Shown in pieces: positions 47,419 to 55,896 of a DNA stretch of 64,000 bases; within the stretch, counting starts at the first letter, position 1, and each line of letters begins with the position of its first letter. Position numbers and translations under genes: made by a program. This DNA is from Catenovulum maritimum. Its GTDB lineage: Bacteria; Pseudomonadota; Gammaproteobacteria; Enterobacterales; Alteromonadaceae. A model generated the notes under the pieces. The model did no database searches. It was not told where the DNA came from and saw only the letters and a list, made by a program, of their open reading frames with translations. The stretch is taken from the NCBI RefSeq assembly GCF_001050375.1, contig NZ_KQ130489.1:119072-183071 (forward strand). The letters run 5' to 3'.

Positions 47419-48570
47419 TTAGACTTTAAATCCTAACAAAGCATTAATTTTTTTTATTTTGAGTAGCTCTGACAAATTAACGAGTAATTTAACCTTGCAT
47501 AAAATGATACTGTTATGAAAAAAACATAAAAATAACAGCATCGCAAAACATAAACTGATAAAGTTAACTACAACTAGGATTAAAGCAATTCCCCAGCTCT
47601 TTTCTGCGGTCAAAGCATTGGTGATTATGTAGTCCCTTAATTTAAGATTAATCAAGCTCAGTTGATTCAGGTTTTTTGTGATTACATCTAGATTTAAACC
47701 AAGATTATTAATATTGGTTAATCTTGTAAATTGAAATTTAGCTAAGAGATTAGGATCAAATACATCATTTTGTTTAGCGGTTTTAAGCCATTTTTTGAGT
47801 GCTAATTTGGTTGGTATATCAGCAAAACTCAAGATTTGTATTTCAAAGTCGTCTCTTGCTAACTTAAACGCCTCTATTAACTGATCATTAACTTTAAGTT
47901 TTTTATTGTATAAAATATTTTCCAAACTCGTTAATAATAATTCTCCAGCGTTCTGTAACTGCTCGAATTTATCTTCGCCCTGTCTTTGATTTAGGGCGTT
48001 AAACAAATCACTACTATTGGCATTTGCGGTTAACTTCTCGAAATTATTCCCTTGCTTGAAATTTTCTAACCTTAATATTGTTGGTTTTAAACTCAGTAAA
48101 TACTCAGATTTTAAATGGTTAAAATTGGCTATGTATTTGTCATGTTTATCACTATTTTCACTGTATAGGACAAGAAGATTGACTAAGTTGTCTAGTTCAG
48201 CTTTATTCTCAGTAAAAACTAAATAGCTATCAGTAAAATTAGATTGACCAATCGCTTGCTGTAAAATATCAACTAACACCTGATCTACTTGTTCAAAATG
48301 TTGGGGCAATTTTACAGGGTTAGAATCTTGATAATGTTTAATTTGGTTATCAAGCAAGTTAAGCTTTTCATCTAACACTATGCTCAGTTGATAAAATTGG
48401 TTATAACTCAAACCGGTATGACTAGGTTTAATAAGGTCCCAAATCGCAATTTGGCAGCTAATGATTAAGCAAATAATAGGAATTAAAAAAGCAATTACTC
48501 TTCTTTTTTCTTTAACTATTTTAATAGAGTCTTCGGTCGTTACTTTTAAATTCAAATCAGTTTGCTGCAT
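47419..48570 (-). CDS. Two-TM protein with large periplasmic domain, function unknown
   Basis: 383 residues, not recognised. A short cytoplasmic N-terminus, TM1 at about 25-46 (RRVIAFLIPIICLIISCQIAIW), a helix-rich periplasmic domain of about 280 residues (LDEKLNLLDNQIKHYQDSN, DDFEIQILSFADIPTKLA), TM2 at about 328-352 (GIALILVVVNFISLCFAMLLF) and about 30 basic cytoplasmic residues. The shape is that of a chemoreceptor or histidine-kinase sensor module without any output domain. It begins 39 bp downstream of oxyR and could be co-transcribed. Function unknown. Confidence 0.6.
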   Translation of the reverse strand: MQQTDLNLKVTTEDSIKIVKEKRRVIAFLIPIICLIISCQIAIWDLIKPSHTGLSYNQFYQLSIVLDEKLNLLDNQIKHYQDSNPVKLPQHFEQVDQVLVDILQQAIGQSNFTDSYLVFTENKAELDNLVNLLVLYSENSDKHDKYIANFNHLKSEYLLSLKPTILRLENFKQGNNFEKLTANANSSDLFNALNQRQGEDKFEQLQNAGELLLTSLENILYNKKLKVNDQLIEAFKLARDDFEIQILSFADIPTKLALKKWLKTAKQNDVFDPNLLAKFQFTRLTNINNLGLNLDVITKNLNQLSLINLKLRDYIITNALTAEKSWGIALILVVVNFISLCFAMLLFLCFFHNSIILCKVKLLVNLSELLKIKKINALLGFKV

Positions 48571-48609
48571 ACCTAAACCTGTAGATTAACATTTCGGGCT
48601 GTTATAGGG

Positions 48610-49533
48610 TTAAACGCCTACTTTATCACAATTTAAATCGGTTAAAACCATGCTAATTAAGTCAGCTAATTGTTGGAATGTAGCTGATTTTTGTGTGGTT
48701 TGGCGCCAAACTAAAGCAATATCACGACTTGTATCTTTACCTGAAATAGGCTCGATTAATTTAATATCACGGTTGTTAATTAGACCAGATTTAACGGCCA
48801 GTTGGGGCAAAAATGTAGCCCCCTTAAAACAGTCAACCATTTCGATTAAAGTATTCAGACTAGCCGCTGACAGTGGACTAATTTTAGTTTTATCTACTAA
48901 CTTACAAGCAGAGATAGCGTGGTCGGTTAAACAATGCTCCTGAGGTAGTAAAAATACGCTCTCATCTGGTAGTTGTTGATATGAGAACGCTTCTTGTACT
49001 TCAAATTCTGCATGAACTGCTAGCCAAAATTTATCTCGACCTAGTATTTTACTATGACAAGCTTTTATTTCTGTCGGTAAAGCTAAAATAACGCAATCTA
49101 ATTCTGCTGCTTCAAGTTTTTTCAATAACTTTTCTGTCGTTTCTTCAATAAATAAGATATTAAGTTCGGGATACTTGGCTAACGCGGTTGAATAGAATTG
49201 CTTTAGAATATACGGTGCAATAGTGGGTATACAGCCAATTTTTATTTTACCTACCATAGGTTGGTTAAAATTAACTGTCATATCAGTTAGTTCGTGCGTT
49301 TGTTGTAATATTTTTTTGGCTTGATCTACGACTGCTAATCCTAAATCAGTAAACACGAAAGCTTTGTGATCTCTTTCAATCAACTGGCCATTAAATTGCT
49401 CTTCTAAATTTTGAATACCATTACTTAAAGTAGATTGGCTAACAAAACATGCTTCTGCTGCACGATTGAAATTATTTATTTCATGCAATTTTATTAAATA
49501 TTGCAGGTTTCTTAAACTAGGTAATTTATTCAT
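48610..49533 (-). CDS. oxyR: Hydrogen-peroxide-inducible regulator OxyR
   Basis: LysR-type redox regulator of peroxide defence. 307 residues (E. coli 305). Winged helix about 1-60 (SLRNLQYLIKLHEINNFNRAAEACFVSQSTLSNGI). The effector domain contains Cys201 and Cys210 in HCLTDHAISACKL, spaced like Cys199 and Cys208 of E. coli OxyR, which form the regulatory disulfide. The FLLPQEHCL segment is also typical. It is divergent from cpxR; the gap contains a CpxR-like repeat. Identity as OxyR is strong because of the Cys pair. Confidence 0.94.
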   Translation of the reverse strand: MNKLPSLRNLQYLIKLHEINNFNRAAEACFVSQSTLSNGIQNLEEQFNGQLIERDHKAFVFTDLGLAVVDQAKKILQQTHELTDMTVNFNQPMVGKIKIGCIPTIAPYILKQFYSTALAKYPELNILFIEETTEKLLKKLEAAELDCVILALPTEIKACHSKILGRDKFWLAVHAEFEVQEAFSYQQLPDESVFLLPQEHCLTDHAISACKLVDKTKISPLSAASLNTLIEMVDCFKGATFLPQLAVKSGLINNRDIKLIEPISGKDTSRDIALVWRQTTQKSATFQQLADLISMVLTDLNCDKVGV

Positions 49534-49630
49534 ATAGTTAGAATTATTGGCTTTGATTTATTGTAAGATGTTTTATGCATAAATTGCGAATAATAATTAG
49601 AATCGGATTCAACTTAGTCAGCTTAAACAT

Positions 49631-49646
49631 GTAAAAGTTATGTAAA
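49631..49646 (+). promoter_or_regulatory. Possible CpxR box between oxyR and cpxR
   Basis: Direct repeat GTAAA (49631-49635) and GTAAA (49642-49646), starts 11 bp apart; the enteric CpxR consensus is GTAAA-N5-GTAAA (10 bp). It lies about 190 bp before cpxR and 98 bp before oxyR. Autoregulation of cpxRA is known; the site here is a guess from the sequence. Confidence 0.4.
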
Positions 49647-49832
49647 ATAAACCAGAATTAAACCTTCGGGGTTAATATAATGATATATACAAAATTGTTT
49701 AAAAACATTAATTGAATATTTCCAATATCCAAATGTACTTTGCTTGTTAATATATAGCAAAAAAAACATCCAAAATTCAAACAAATTACCTCGATAAAAC
49801 AAGAGGTAAGTATCAATTTAAGTGAGTTAAAT

Positions 49833-50522
49833 ATGTCATATCATGTACTAATAATTGATGATGATGAAAGTTTATCTGAACTATTATCTGAATATTTAGA
49901 AAGTGAGCAATTGCACTGTACAAGAGCTAAAAATGGATTAGTTGGTATTGATTTATTAAAAACCAAACAATTTGATCTGGTTTTACTCGATGTGATGATG
50001 CCTGGTATTGATGGGTTTGAAACTTTAAAAAGATTAAGGCAGTTTACCAAAACACCTGTTCTTATGCTTACTGCTAAAGGGGACGATTTTGACCGAATAC
50101 TCGGATTAGAGCTGGGTGCTGATGATTACTTACCTAAACCCTTTAACCACAGGGAGCTACTCGCAAGAATCAAAGCGATTTTAAGACGTTTTGAATACGC
50201 GCAAGAAAAACCTGAAACGCAAACAAACCACGTAGGTAATATTACGATAGACCATAATAACCATTGTATGGTTTTCGATAATGAAAAGATTGAATTGACC
50301 GGAACCGAATATCAATTCCTTGTGTATCTTGTTAAACACCTAGGGAGTTTAATAAGTAAAGAAACCATAAGTGAAGAAATTTTGGGCCGTAAACTAATGC
50401 AATTTGATCGAAGTATTGATATGCATATCAGTAATTTAAGAAAAAAATTACGTGTTGATCCTGAAATCCAGATAAAAACAGTCAGAGGTGCCGGATATCG
50501 TTTAATCGTAGGTGATAATTAA
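49833..50522 (+). CDS. cpxR: Envelope-stress response regulator CpxR
   Basis: OmpR/PhoB-type response regulator. 229 residues: receiver domain about 1-120 with DDD at 9-11 and phosphoacceptor Asp53 in VLLDVMMPGIDG, and Lys in DDYLPKPF; C-terminal winged helix about 130-227 (ELTGTEYQFLVYLVKHLG, DRSIDMHISNLRKKL, TVRGAGYRLI). Very close to CpxR. It overlaps cpxA by one base (TAATG), so the pair is coupled. cpxP is not present in the divergent position, which is occupied by oxyR. Confidence 0.93.
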   Translation: MSYHVLIIDDDESLSELLSEYLESEQLHCTRAKNGLVGIDLLKTKQFDLVLLDVMMPGIDGFETLKRLRQFTKTPVLMLTAKGDDFDRILGLELGADDYLPKPFNHRELLARIKAILRRFEYAQEKPETQTNHVGNITIDHNNHCMVFDNEKIELTGTEYQFLVYLVKHLGSLISKETISEEILGRKLMQFDRSIDMHISNLRKKLRVDPEIQIKTVRGAGYRLIVGDN

Positions 50523-51937
50523 TGAAAATAGATCGCCAATTTTTGATCAATGTGAACCCATTAAATAGTTTATTTGGCCGAATATTTTTAGGTTTTTGGG
50601 CGACAGTTTTAATCTTGATTGGCATTACGATTTTATTTACTTACCAATTTAACAAATTAAATAAAGTACAAAATCCAGATAAAAATAACTTAACTGTACT
50701 TGAAACATTACATTCTGAATTTGAAAGGATGAAAAAAAGTAATTTAGTTTGGCAAATCAAACAATTACAAAGAACCACTAAAGCTTATAAAATTATTTTA
50801 AAAGACTTAAATACGGGAGAGTTTATCCATGACAGAAAACTTCCCGAAGGTTTAGATTTAAATGATCTAAACCTCTTAATGCTAGAGCCTTCACCATTAA
50901 AAATTAGAGTTAATAACTATCTGATCGTTGGTCCTAAACTAGTGATAAGAAACAATCAGGCTTATCAACTGGTTTTTGTTACTAAACTCAGCCCAAGAGC
51001 TGGTTTCTTCTATGCTCTCGCCCAAGTGCCTGTTTGGTTACAAATATCTATCTGTTTATTTTTAACAAGTATTTCTTGCTGGTTTATCGCACGAACGATC
51101 ACTAGACCTATTTTAAAGCTCAGGAAATCAACACAAATATTTGCCCTTGGTAATTTAAGCCATAGATTAGAAGTTGATCAATATCGAAATGATGAATTAG
51201 GTTATTTAGCCAATGATTTCAATATAATGGCAGAGAAGTTAGAATCTTTAATAGAATTGCATAAACGTTTATTAGCCAATGTATCACATGAGTTAAGAAC
51301 ACCTCTAACGCGATTGGAGTTATCCCTTGCTATCGCATTAAAAAAACCAACCGATTGCTCACTGCAACTGCAAAGAATTGAGGTAGAACTGCATAAATTA
51401 GATAATATGTTGAGTAATGTGTTAAAACTGGCCAGATTAGAGAGTGATGCCATGTCGCTAGATCGTAGTGAATTTAATTTATCGAATCTGATATTAGATA
51501 TTTGCTACAGTGCCTCGATAGAAGCGCAAGACAAATCCATTAAGATACAACAACAAATAGAAACTGAAATCATCTGCTATGCGGACGTTATTTTAATAAA
51601 TAGTGCGATAGAAAATATTTTAAGAAATGCGATTAAATATACTCCGCCTCACAGCAAAATTGATGTTGAGTTAAGCCAAAGTAACGAGTTTTTTAAGGTT
51701 ACTATACTCGATTCTGGTAATGGTCTAAATGAAGAAGAACTAGAGCGAATTTTCCTGCCTTTTTATCGCACAGAAACCTCTAGAGCGACGGGAAGTGATG
51801 GTACTGGATTAGGGCTCGCAATAGCTCAGAAAGCGATCCAAAAACACCAAGGCTTTATTACCGCGACTAACCAACAAGGTTCAGGTTTAAAAGTCATGAT
51901 TACACTACCGAAATCTGAAAATACTTTAGCTGAATAA
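50522..51937 (+). CDS. cpxA: Envelope-stress sensor kinase CpxA
   Basis: Inner-membrane histidine kinase, partner of CpxR. 471 residues. TM1 about 20-40, periplasmic domain about 41-167, TM2 about 168-190, HAMP about 190-243 (ITRPILKLRKSTQIFALGNLSHRL), phosphoacceptor His256 in LLANVSHELRTPLTRLEL, N box ENILRNAIKYTPP, G1 ILDSGNGLNEEEL, G2 SDGTGLGLAIAQKAI. The last codons are GCT GAA TAA, and the two A of the stop codon belong to the adjoining MITE-like element; without it the frame would have ended at TAG in the same place. Confidence 0.93.
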   Translation: MKIDRQFLINVNPLNSLFGRIFLGFWATVLILIGITILFTYQFNKLNKVQNPDKNNLTVLETLHSEFERMKKSNLVWQIKQLQRTTKAYKIILKDLNTGEFIHDRKLPEGLDLNDLNLLMLEPSPLKIRVNNYLIVGPKLVIRNNQAYQLVFVTKLSPRAGFFYALAQVPVWLQISICLFLTSISCWFIARTITRPILKLRKSTQIFALGNLSHRLEVDQYRNDELGYLANDFNIMAEKLESLIELHKRLLANVSHELRTPLTRLELSLAIALKKPTDCSLQLQRIEVELHKLDNMLSNVLKLARLESDAMSLDRSEFNLSNLILDICYSASIEAQDKSIKIQQQIETEIICYADVILINSAIENILRNAIKYTPPHSKIDVELSQSNEFFKVTILDSGNGLNEEELERIFLPFYRTETSRATGSDGTGLGLAIAQKAIQKHQGFITATNQQGSGLKVMITLPKSENTLAE

Positions 51938-52025
51938 CCTTTACGGGATAAGAAATTAGCAAATTCAACGCAGTCATCAGGAAAAAGACTCTTAAGAAAG
52001 CAAGTTGTTATCCTAAGTTGAGATT
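51936..52025 (-). mobile_element. MITE-like element, copy B (internal deletion)
   Basis: 90-bp element, minus orientation. Its ends match copy A: AACCTTTACGGGATAAGAAA at 51936 and, at the other end read inward, AATCTCAACTTAGGATAAC. The interior matches copy A (ACAACTTGCTTTCTT, GTTGAATTTGC, TAATTTCTTA) but about 107 bp with the hairpin are missing. Flanks GAAT (51932-51935) and GAAA (52026-52029) resemble a 4-bp target duplication. It abuts the cpxA stop codon. Confidence 0.65.
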
Positions 52026-52032
52026 GAAAAGC

Positions 52033-52050
52033 TTATCCCAACTTAAGATT
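52033..52050 (-). repeat. Solo MITE end
   Basis: TTATCCCAACTTAAGATT resembles the end of copy B (TTATCCTAAGTTGAGATT at 52008-52025) in the same direction, 25 bp away. It may be a remnant of a further element. Confidence 0.4.
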
Positions 52051-52194
52051 ATTTAGATTCAAGTAAAAATTAGTACTATTTAAAATAACTTGAAGGTTAT
52101 AATTCATTTTACTGGCAAAATTTTCCAATAGAATTAACTAATTCACCTTCGCTGTTATGATGTAACTAACAACACAGGTGACTGAATATATATT

Positions 52195-52656
52195 ATGAAA
52201 TGCCCTTGTAACTCCGAAAAACCTTTTAGTGTTTGCTGTGAACCCTATTTAACCAATAAACTTAAAGCAGAAAATGCGGAAGTTTTAATGCGTTCTAGAT
52301 ACACAGCATACCATCAAAAACATATAAGCTATTTAGTCGATACCCAACATAAATCGACTCATTCAGAACATATAGCAGAAGAAATCCAAGCTTTTGCAGA
52401 CCAAGCTAAGTTTATAAAATTAACTGTAATAAAACACGAAGTCATATCTTTAGCGCAGCAAAGGGTTGAGTTTGAGGCACGCTATATAATAGAAAACACT
52501 CTGTTTACTATGCGCGAAATATCTAACTTTACAATGGAAAACAACCTTTGGTATTACCTAGATGGTCAACTTAACAGTAAAGAAACCAAACTAAGTAAAA
52601 ATGCAGTGTGTCCATGTGGAAAAGGCAAGAAGTACAAACGCTGTTGTATTGTGTAG
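52195..52656 (+). CDS. ychJ: YchJ-family SEC-C motif protein
   Basis: 153 residues. A YchJ-type protein: N-terminal cysteine motif CPCNSEKPFSVCCEPYL, a central NTF2-like domain (AEVLMRSRYTAYHQKHISYLVDTQH, VEFEARYI) and a C-terminal SEC-C zinc motif CPCGKGKKYKRCC. The SEC-C motif binds zinc and, in SecA, SecB. The function of YchJ is not established. It is a single-gene unit; a hairpin follows at 52709. Confidence 0.92.
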   Translation: MKCPCNSEKPFSVCCEPYLTNKLKAENAEVLMRSRYTAYHQKHISYLVDTQHKSTHSEHIAEEIQAFADQAKFIKLTVIKHEVISLAQQRVEFEARYIIENTLFTMREISNFTMENNLWYYLDGQLNSKETKLSKNAVCPCGKGKKYKRCCIV

Positions 52657-52708
52657 CTAAATCAATATAAGTTAACGCAGGCATATTCGCTCTAAATCAA
52701 GTAAATTT

Positions 52709-52738
52709 AATACAGCTAAAATGACTATTAGCTGTATT
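52709..52738. terminator. Hairpin after ychJ
   Basis: Perfect 11-bp stem AATACAGCTAA (52709-52719) / TTAGCTGTATT (52728-52738), 8-nt loop. No T run; possibly a terminator for ychJ. Confidence 0.45.
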
Positions 52739-52786
52739 ATCCCCTCAGATTTTAGGCGTTTCACAGACAGAACATTTCTGTGTCGA

Positions 52787-52830
52787 ATCATCTTAAAGGT
52801 GCCTACTACATTCGTAAGATGATACACCTT
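52787..52830. repeat. Overlapping inverted repeats, alternative hairpins
   Basis: ATCATCTTA (52787-52795) pairs with TAAGATGAT (52815-52823), and interleaved AAGGTG (52796-52801) pairs with CACCTT (52825-52830). The two stems are mutually exclusive or form a pseudoknot-like pair. Function unknown. Confidence 0.5.
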
Positions 52831-52904
52831 GAATTGAACTTTCAATGATAGCTTTGACACTCGCAATTTTATTGATTTAGCCCTATGTAACTCTATCGCT
52901 TTAA

Positions 52905-53060
52905 CTATAAAACTTTTTGTAGCTGACTAATCAAAAATAATCCCCAGCCCATTAGTGCAATTAATTCTAAATAAAAAGTTTTGCTTTTAAGTCTGCTAAT
53001 CAAATGTGATTTATCATGAAGAGATTTTTCCAAAGAACGATAATAATTTTCAGATAACAT
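52905..53060 (-). CDS. Possible 51-residue membrane protein
   Basis: A 51-codon frame starting MLSENYYRSLEKSLHDKSHL. The N-terminal half is hydrophilic and charged (SRLKSKT follows), and residues about 29-48 form a single predicted membrane helix (FYLELIALMGWGLFLISQLQ). GGAG lies 8 bp before the ATG at 53060. The topology, a charged cytoplasmic head and one helix, is that of many small membrane proteins. I recognise no family. It lies in a 637-bp gap with no other gene, between ychJ and the DUF3025 gene. Confidence 0.45.
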   Translation of the reverse strand: MLSENYYRSLEKSLHDKSHLISRLKSKTFYLELIALMGWGLFLISQLQKVL

Positions 53061-53293
53061 AACGGTAACTCCGCATTTGTTTGCTTTAAATTTATATCGG
53101 CTTAGGTTGGTAGTTAGCTTAAAAATATGAGCTCAAGAGATTCATTATCCGTTATATTTTATTGTGTTTTGCAAAGATAATTTTACACATATACCAGAGC
53201 AACATTAAACTTAATCTGATCGAGTGCAGCTGATTTTATAAAATATCTCAAAAAGATTTTAAATTTATAAAAACATCTCAATTAGATTTATTA

Positions 53294-54103
53294 TTAAGCC
53301 GCCTTAGTAGATTTACGTTTCGGCCTAAAATAATCCGTATTTTCGTAAAAGTGTTGCTGATTATTGTCAGGATACCAATCTGGAACACCTAATAATGGAA
53401 GTGGCGACAAATTCGAATTATCTTGTAAGCTTTGTTGTTCCGAAATTTGTTTTACGAGTAAAGCATCTAAAATTTGATACTTTTTGTCTAAAGAGAAATT
53501 CCAGAATTTATCGGATACTTTAATAAAGTAAGCTTTAGCAGTCAGGCCAATAAATGGTGATAACGACATCTCGTATAAAGCATGGCCAAAAATAAAAGGT
53601 CTAATTTGATTAAACCACCTATCTCTATGTCGCCAAAAACTATCCAGCCATAAATGTTGTTGTAATGCGATTTTATCTTGTTCTGATTCATAAGCTAAAA
53701 CAATGCCGCATTCATCGAACAATGTGATGGCATCTCTTTGTTTTGTTCTCTGCTTTTGACCGAAGGCTTCAATATCCTCAGCATGAAGTTTATTTAACAA
53801 CTTTTTAGTATTCGGGAATAGTCCCCAGATCATAGCATTAAAAAAGTCATGCCAATTTTCTTCACGAGTTGGGATTAGAGACTTGGTATAAATAATTTCT
53901 TCATAGTATTGCCCTTCCCAATCAAAATTTTCATTTTGGTTGATAAATTGACAATTTAGCGACCTAAAGTGCGTATTTTGCTCTCTAACTATATTAGTTA
54001 AATTATGCGGTGTAGGGAATGAAGTGTATTTATGTATATTAAAAATTGCGTCTAAATCAGAAAATATTCCGTCGCGCATAAACATATCTGTATGCCAACT
54101 CAT
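53294..54103 (-). CDS. DUF3025-family protein
   Basis: 269 residues from the ATG at 54103 (MSWHTDMF), chosen because CGGAG lies 8 bp upstream; an ATG at 54127 would add eight residues and has no ribosome site. Matches the DUF3025 pattern: IPTREENWHDFFNAMIWGLFPNTKKLLNKLH, RDAITLFDECGIVLAY, RPFIFGHALYEMSL and ending LGVPDWYPDNNQQHFYEN with a YFRPKRK tail. The function of the family is unknown. It is a single-gene unit, 146 bp after rluB in the reverse order. Confidence 0.85.
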   Translation of the reverse strand: MSWHTDMFMRDGIFSDLDAIFNIHKYTSFPTPHNLTNIVREQNTHFRSLNCQFINQNENFDWEGQYYEEIIYTKSLIPTREENWHDFFNAMIWGLFPNTKKLLNKLHAEDIEAFGQKQRTKQRDAITLFDECGIVLAYESEQDKIALQQHLWLDSFWRHRDRWFNQIRPFIFGHALYEMSLSPFIGLTAKAYFIKVSDKFWNFSLDKKYQILDALLVKQISEQQSLQDNSNLSPLPLLGVPDWYPDNNQQHFYENTDYFRPKRKSTKAA

Positions 54104-54249
54104 ATCGGTTCTCCGCACGCGTTTCATTTAACTTAAATATACCTTTTATTTTGTTAATATCATCTAGTTACTAAGCGTTTAAGATATCTCTCACAGAAGA
54201 TATAAATTAAACGCCTATTCAAATTAGCTAAGCAATTGATCTAAGGTTA

Positions 54250-55104
54250 CTATTTTTTTTCTGCTTTCTTATTTCGGATTTCAGTTTTCTTAATTGCTTT
54301 ACGAATGCGATTCGCTTTAAGATTTTTAACTTTGGCGTTTCTATGCACTTCTTTTTTCATGAGCTCTTGTTTAAGACCAACTAATTTACGTAAGTAGTTA
54401 ACTTCCTTAATTTCAAGTTCAGCCCAACCACCTAGTGGAAGTGTTCTTGGTAATTTTATATCACCATATCTAATTCTTGATAAACGACTCACCTGTACTT
54501 CTTGTGATTCCCACATACGGCGGACTTCTCTATTACGACCTTCTTTTAAAGTTACGTGGTACCATTTATTGATACCTTCACCGCCTTGAAAAGAAATTTT
54601 GTCAAACTTAGCCGGACCATCTTCAAGTTGTACGCCATTTCTAAGCTTATGTAATGAGCTTTCAGCAACTTCACCAAATACCCTGACAGCATATTCCCTT
54701 TCTACTTCATTTGAAGGGTGCATTAATTTATTAGCAAGCTCACCATCTGTGGTAAATAACAATAAACCTGTGGTGTTTATATCTAAACGACCTACTGCGA
54801 TCCAACGACCTTGTGCAATTTTTGGTAAGCGATCAAATACCGTTTTTCTTGATTCTGGATCATTACGAGTACAAACTTCGCCTAAAGTTTTATGGTAAAT
54901 TAAAACACGACAAGTTTCGTCCTTGGCTGCTTGGATTTTGATTAAATTTCCATCCAGTCTGATTTGATCTGTTTCTGCGGCTCTTTCACCTAGCGTGGCA
55001 ATTTTTCCATTTAAGCTTACACGACCGTCACTTATCGCTTTTTCCATTTCGCGGCGCGAACCTTGACCGGCTCTAGCTAGAATTTTTTGAATTTTTTCTG
55101 ACAT
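54250..55104 (-). CDS. rluB: 23S rRNA pseudouridine(2605) synthase
   Basis: RsuA/RluB-type pseudouridine synthase acting on U2605 of 23S rRNA. 284 residues. S4 domain about 2-60 (EKIQKILARAGQGSRREMEKAISDGRV); catalytic domain about 66-240 with VGRLDINTTGLLLFTTDGELANKLMHP (catalytic Asp) and LKEGRNREVRRMWES; a lysine/arginine-rich C-terminal tail (about 245-284) as in RluB. Overlaps scpB by 32 bp, which is the normal scpB-rluB order. Confidence 0.93.
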   Translation of the reverse strand: MSEKIQKILARAGQGSRREMEKAISDGRVSLNGKIATLGERAAETDQIRLDGNLIKIQAAKDETCRVLIYHKTLGEVCTRNDPESRKTVFDRLPKIAQGRWIAVGRLDINTTGLLLFTTDGELANKLMHPSNEVEREYAVRVFGEVAESSLHKLRNGVQLEDGPAKFDKISFQGGEGINKWYHVTLKEGRNREVRRMWESQEVQVSRLSRIRYGDIKLPRTLPLGGWAELEIKEVNYLRKLVGLKQELMKKEVHRNAKVKNLKANRIRKAIKKTEIRNKKAEKK

Positions 55105-55669
55105 CTGATTCTCCCGAATCTGATAAAGATTCTGTTAATTTAGTTTGTAATTCGTCCTCACCGATAGTTGGTAAGTCAGCAATACATTGTAACCCAAAAT
55201 AATCTAAAAAAGAGCTAGTCGTTGCAAATAAAGCGGGTCTGCCTGCAACTTCTTTATGCCCTACTGTTTTAATCCAGTTTCTATCTTGTAATGTACGAAT
55301 AATATGGCTGCCAATCGAAACACCACGAATTTCTTCTATTTCACCTCTCGTAATGGGTTGCTTATAGGCTATTAATGCAAGTGTCTCGAGAATGGCTCTA
55401 GAATATTTAGGCGGTTTCTCTTGATTTAGTTGATGCACCCATTCCATTAAACCAGCTTTAGTTTGAAATCTGTAGCCAGAGGCAAGTTTGACTAGCTCAA
55501 TGCCTGATTCTTGGTATTTAGCTTGTAACTCACTAAGATATTTTTCTATCTCTTTTTTGGTTAATTTAAAGTCTGCTAAGCAACTCATTTTTAACGTGTT
55601 GACACTGACAGGTTTAGAAGATGAAAATAAACTTGCTTCAATAATATTTGAGATTAACTTTTCGTTCAA
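55073..55669 (-). CDS. scpB: Segregation and condensation protein B
   Basis: Winged-helix partner of ScpA in the SMC (or MukB-like) condensin. 198 residues: IIEASLFSSSKPVSVNTL, AILETLALIAYKQPITRGEIEEIRGVSIGSHIIRTLQDRNWIKTVGHKEVAGRPALFATTSSFLDYFGL are all typical. The 3' end overlaps rluB by 32 bp. scpA, normally directly upstream, is absent: the upstream 227 bp lead to an unrelated gene on the opposite strand. This looks like a rearrangement breakpoint. Confidence 0.94.
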   Translation of the reverse strand: MNEKLISNIIEASLFSSSKPVSVNTLKMSCLADFKLTKKEIEKYLSELQAKYQESGIELVKLASGYRFQTKAGLMEWVHQLNQEKPPKYSRAILETLALIAYKQPITRGEIEEIRGVSIGSHIIRTLQDRNWIKTVGHKEVAGRPALFATTSSFLDYFGLQCIADLPTIGEDELQTKLTESLSDSGESDVRKNSKNSS

Positions 55670-55896
55670 AAGTGATTTTTCCTCGGTACTATTATGTTTT
55701 ACCCAAATAAAGTTGGACTTAAACCTAACATGATTTAAATTTTTCAGTCTATTTTTTTCATTTGCCGAAATAACACCAAAAATACAGTTAAATGTTATAG
55801 AAATGTTTTATCTGAAAAACCATACTAATTAAAATTTCAATCAAACTAGTCAGATAAAAAATCGACATTATAACACTAGTTTAAACGGAGCGATGT

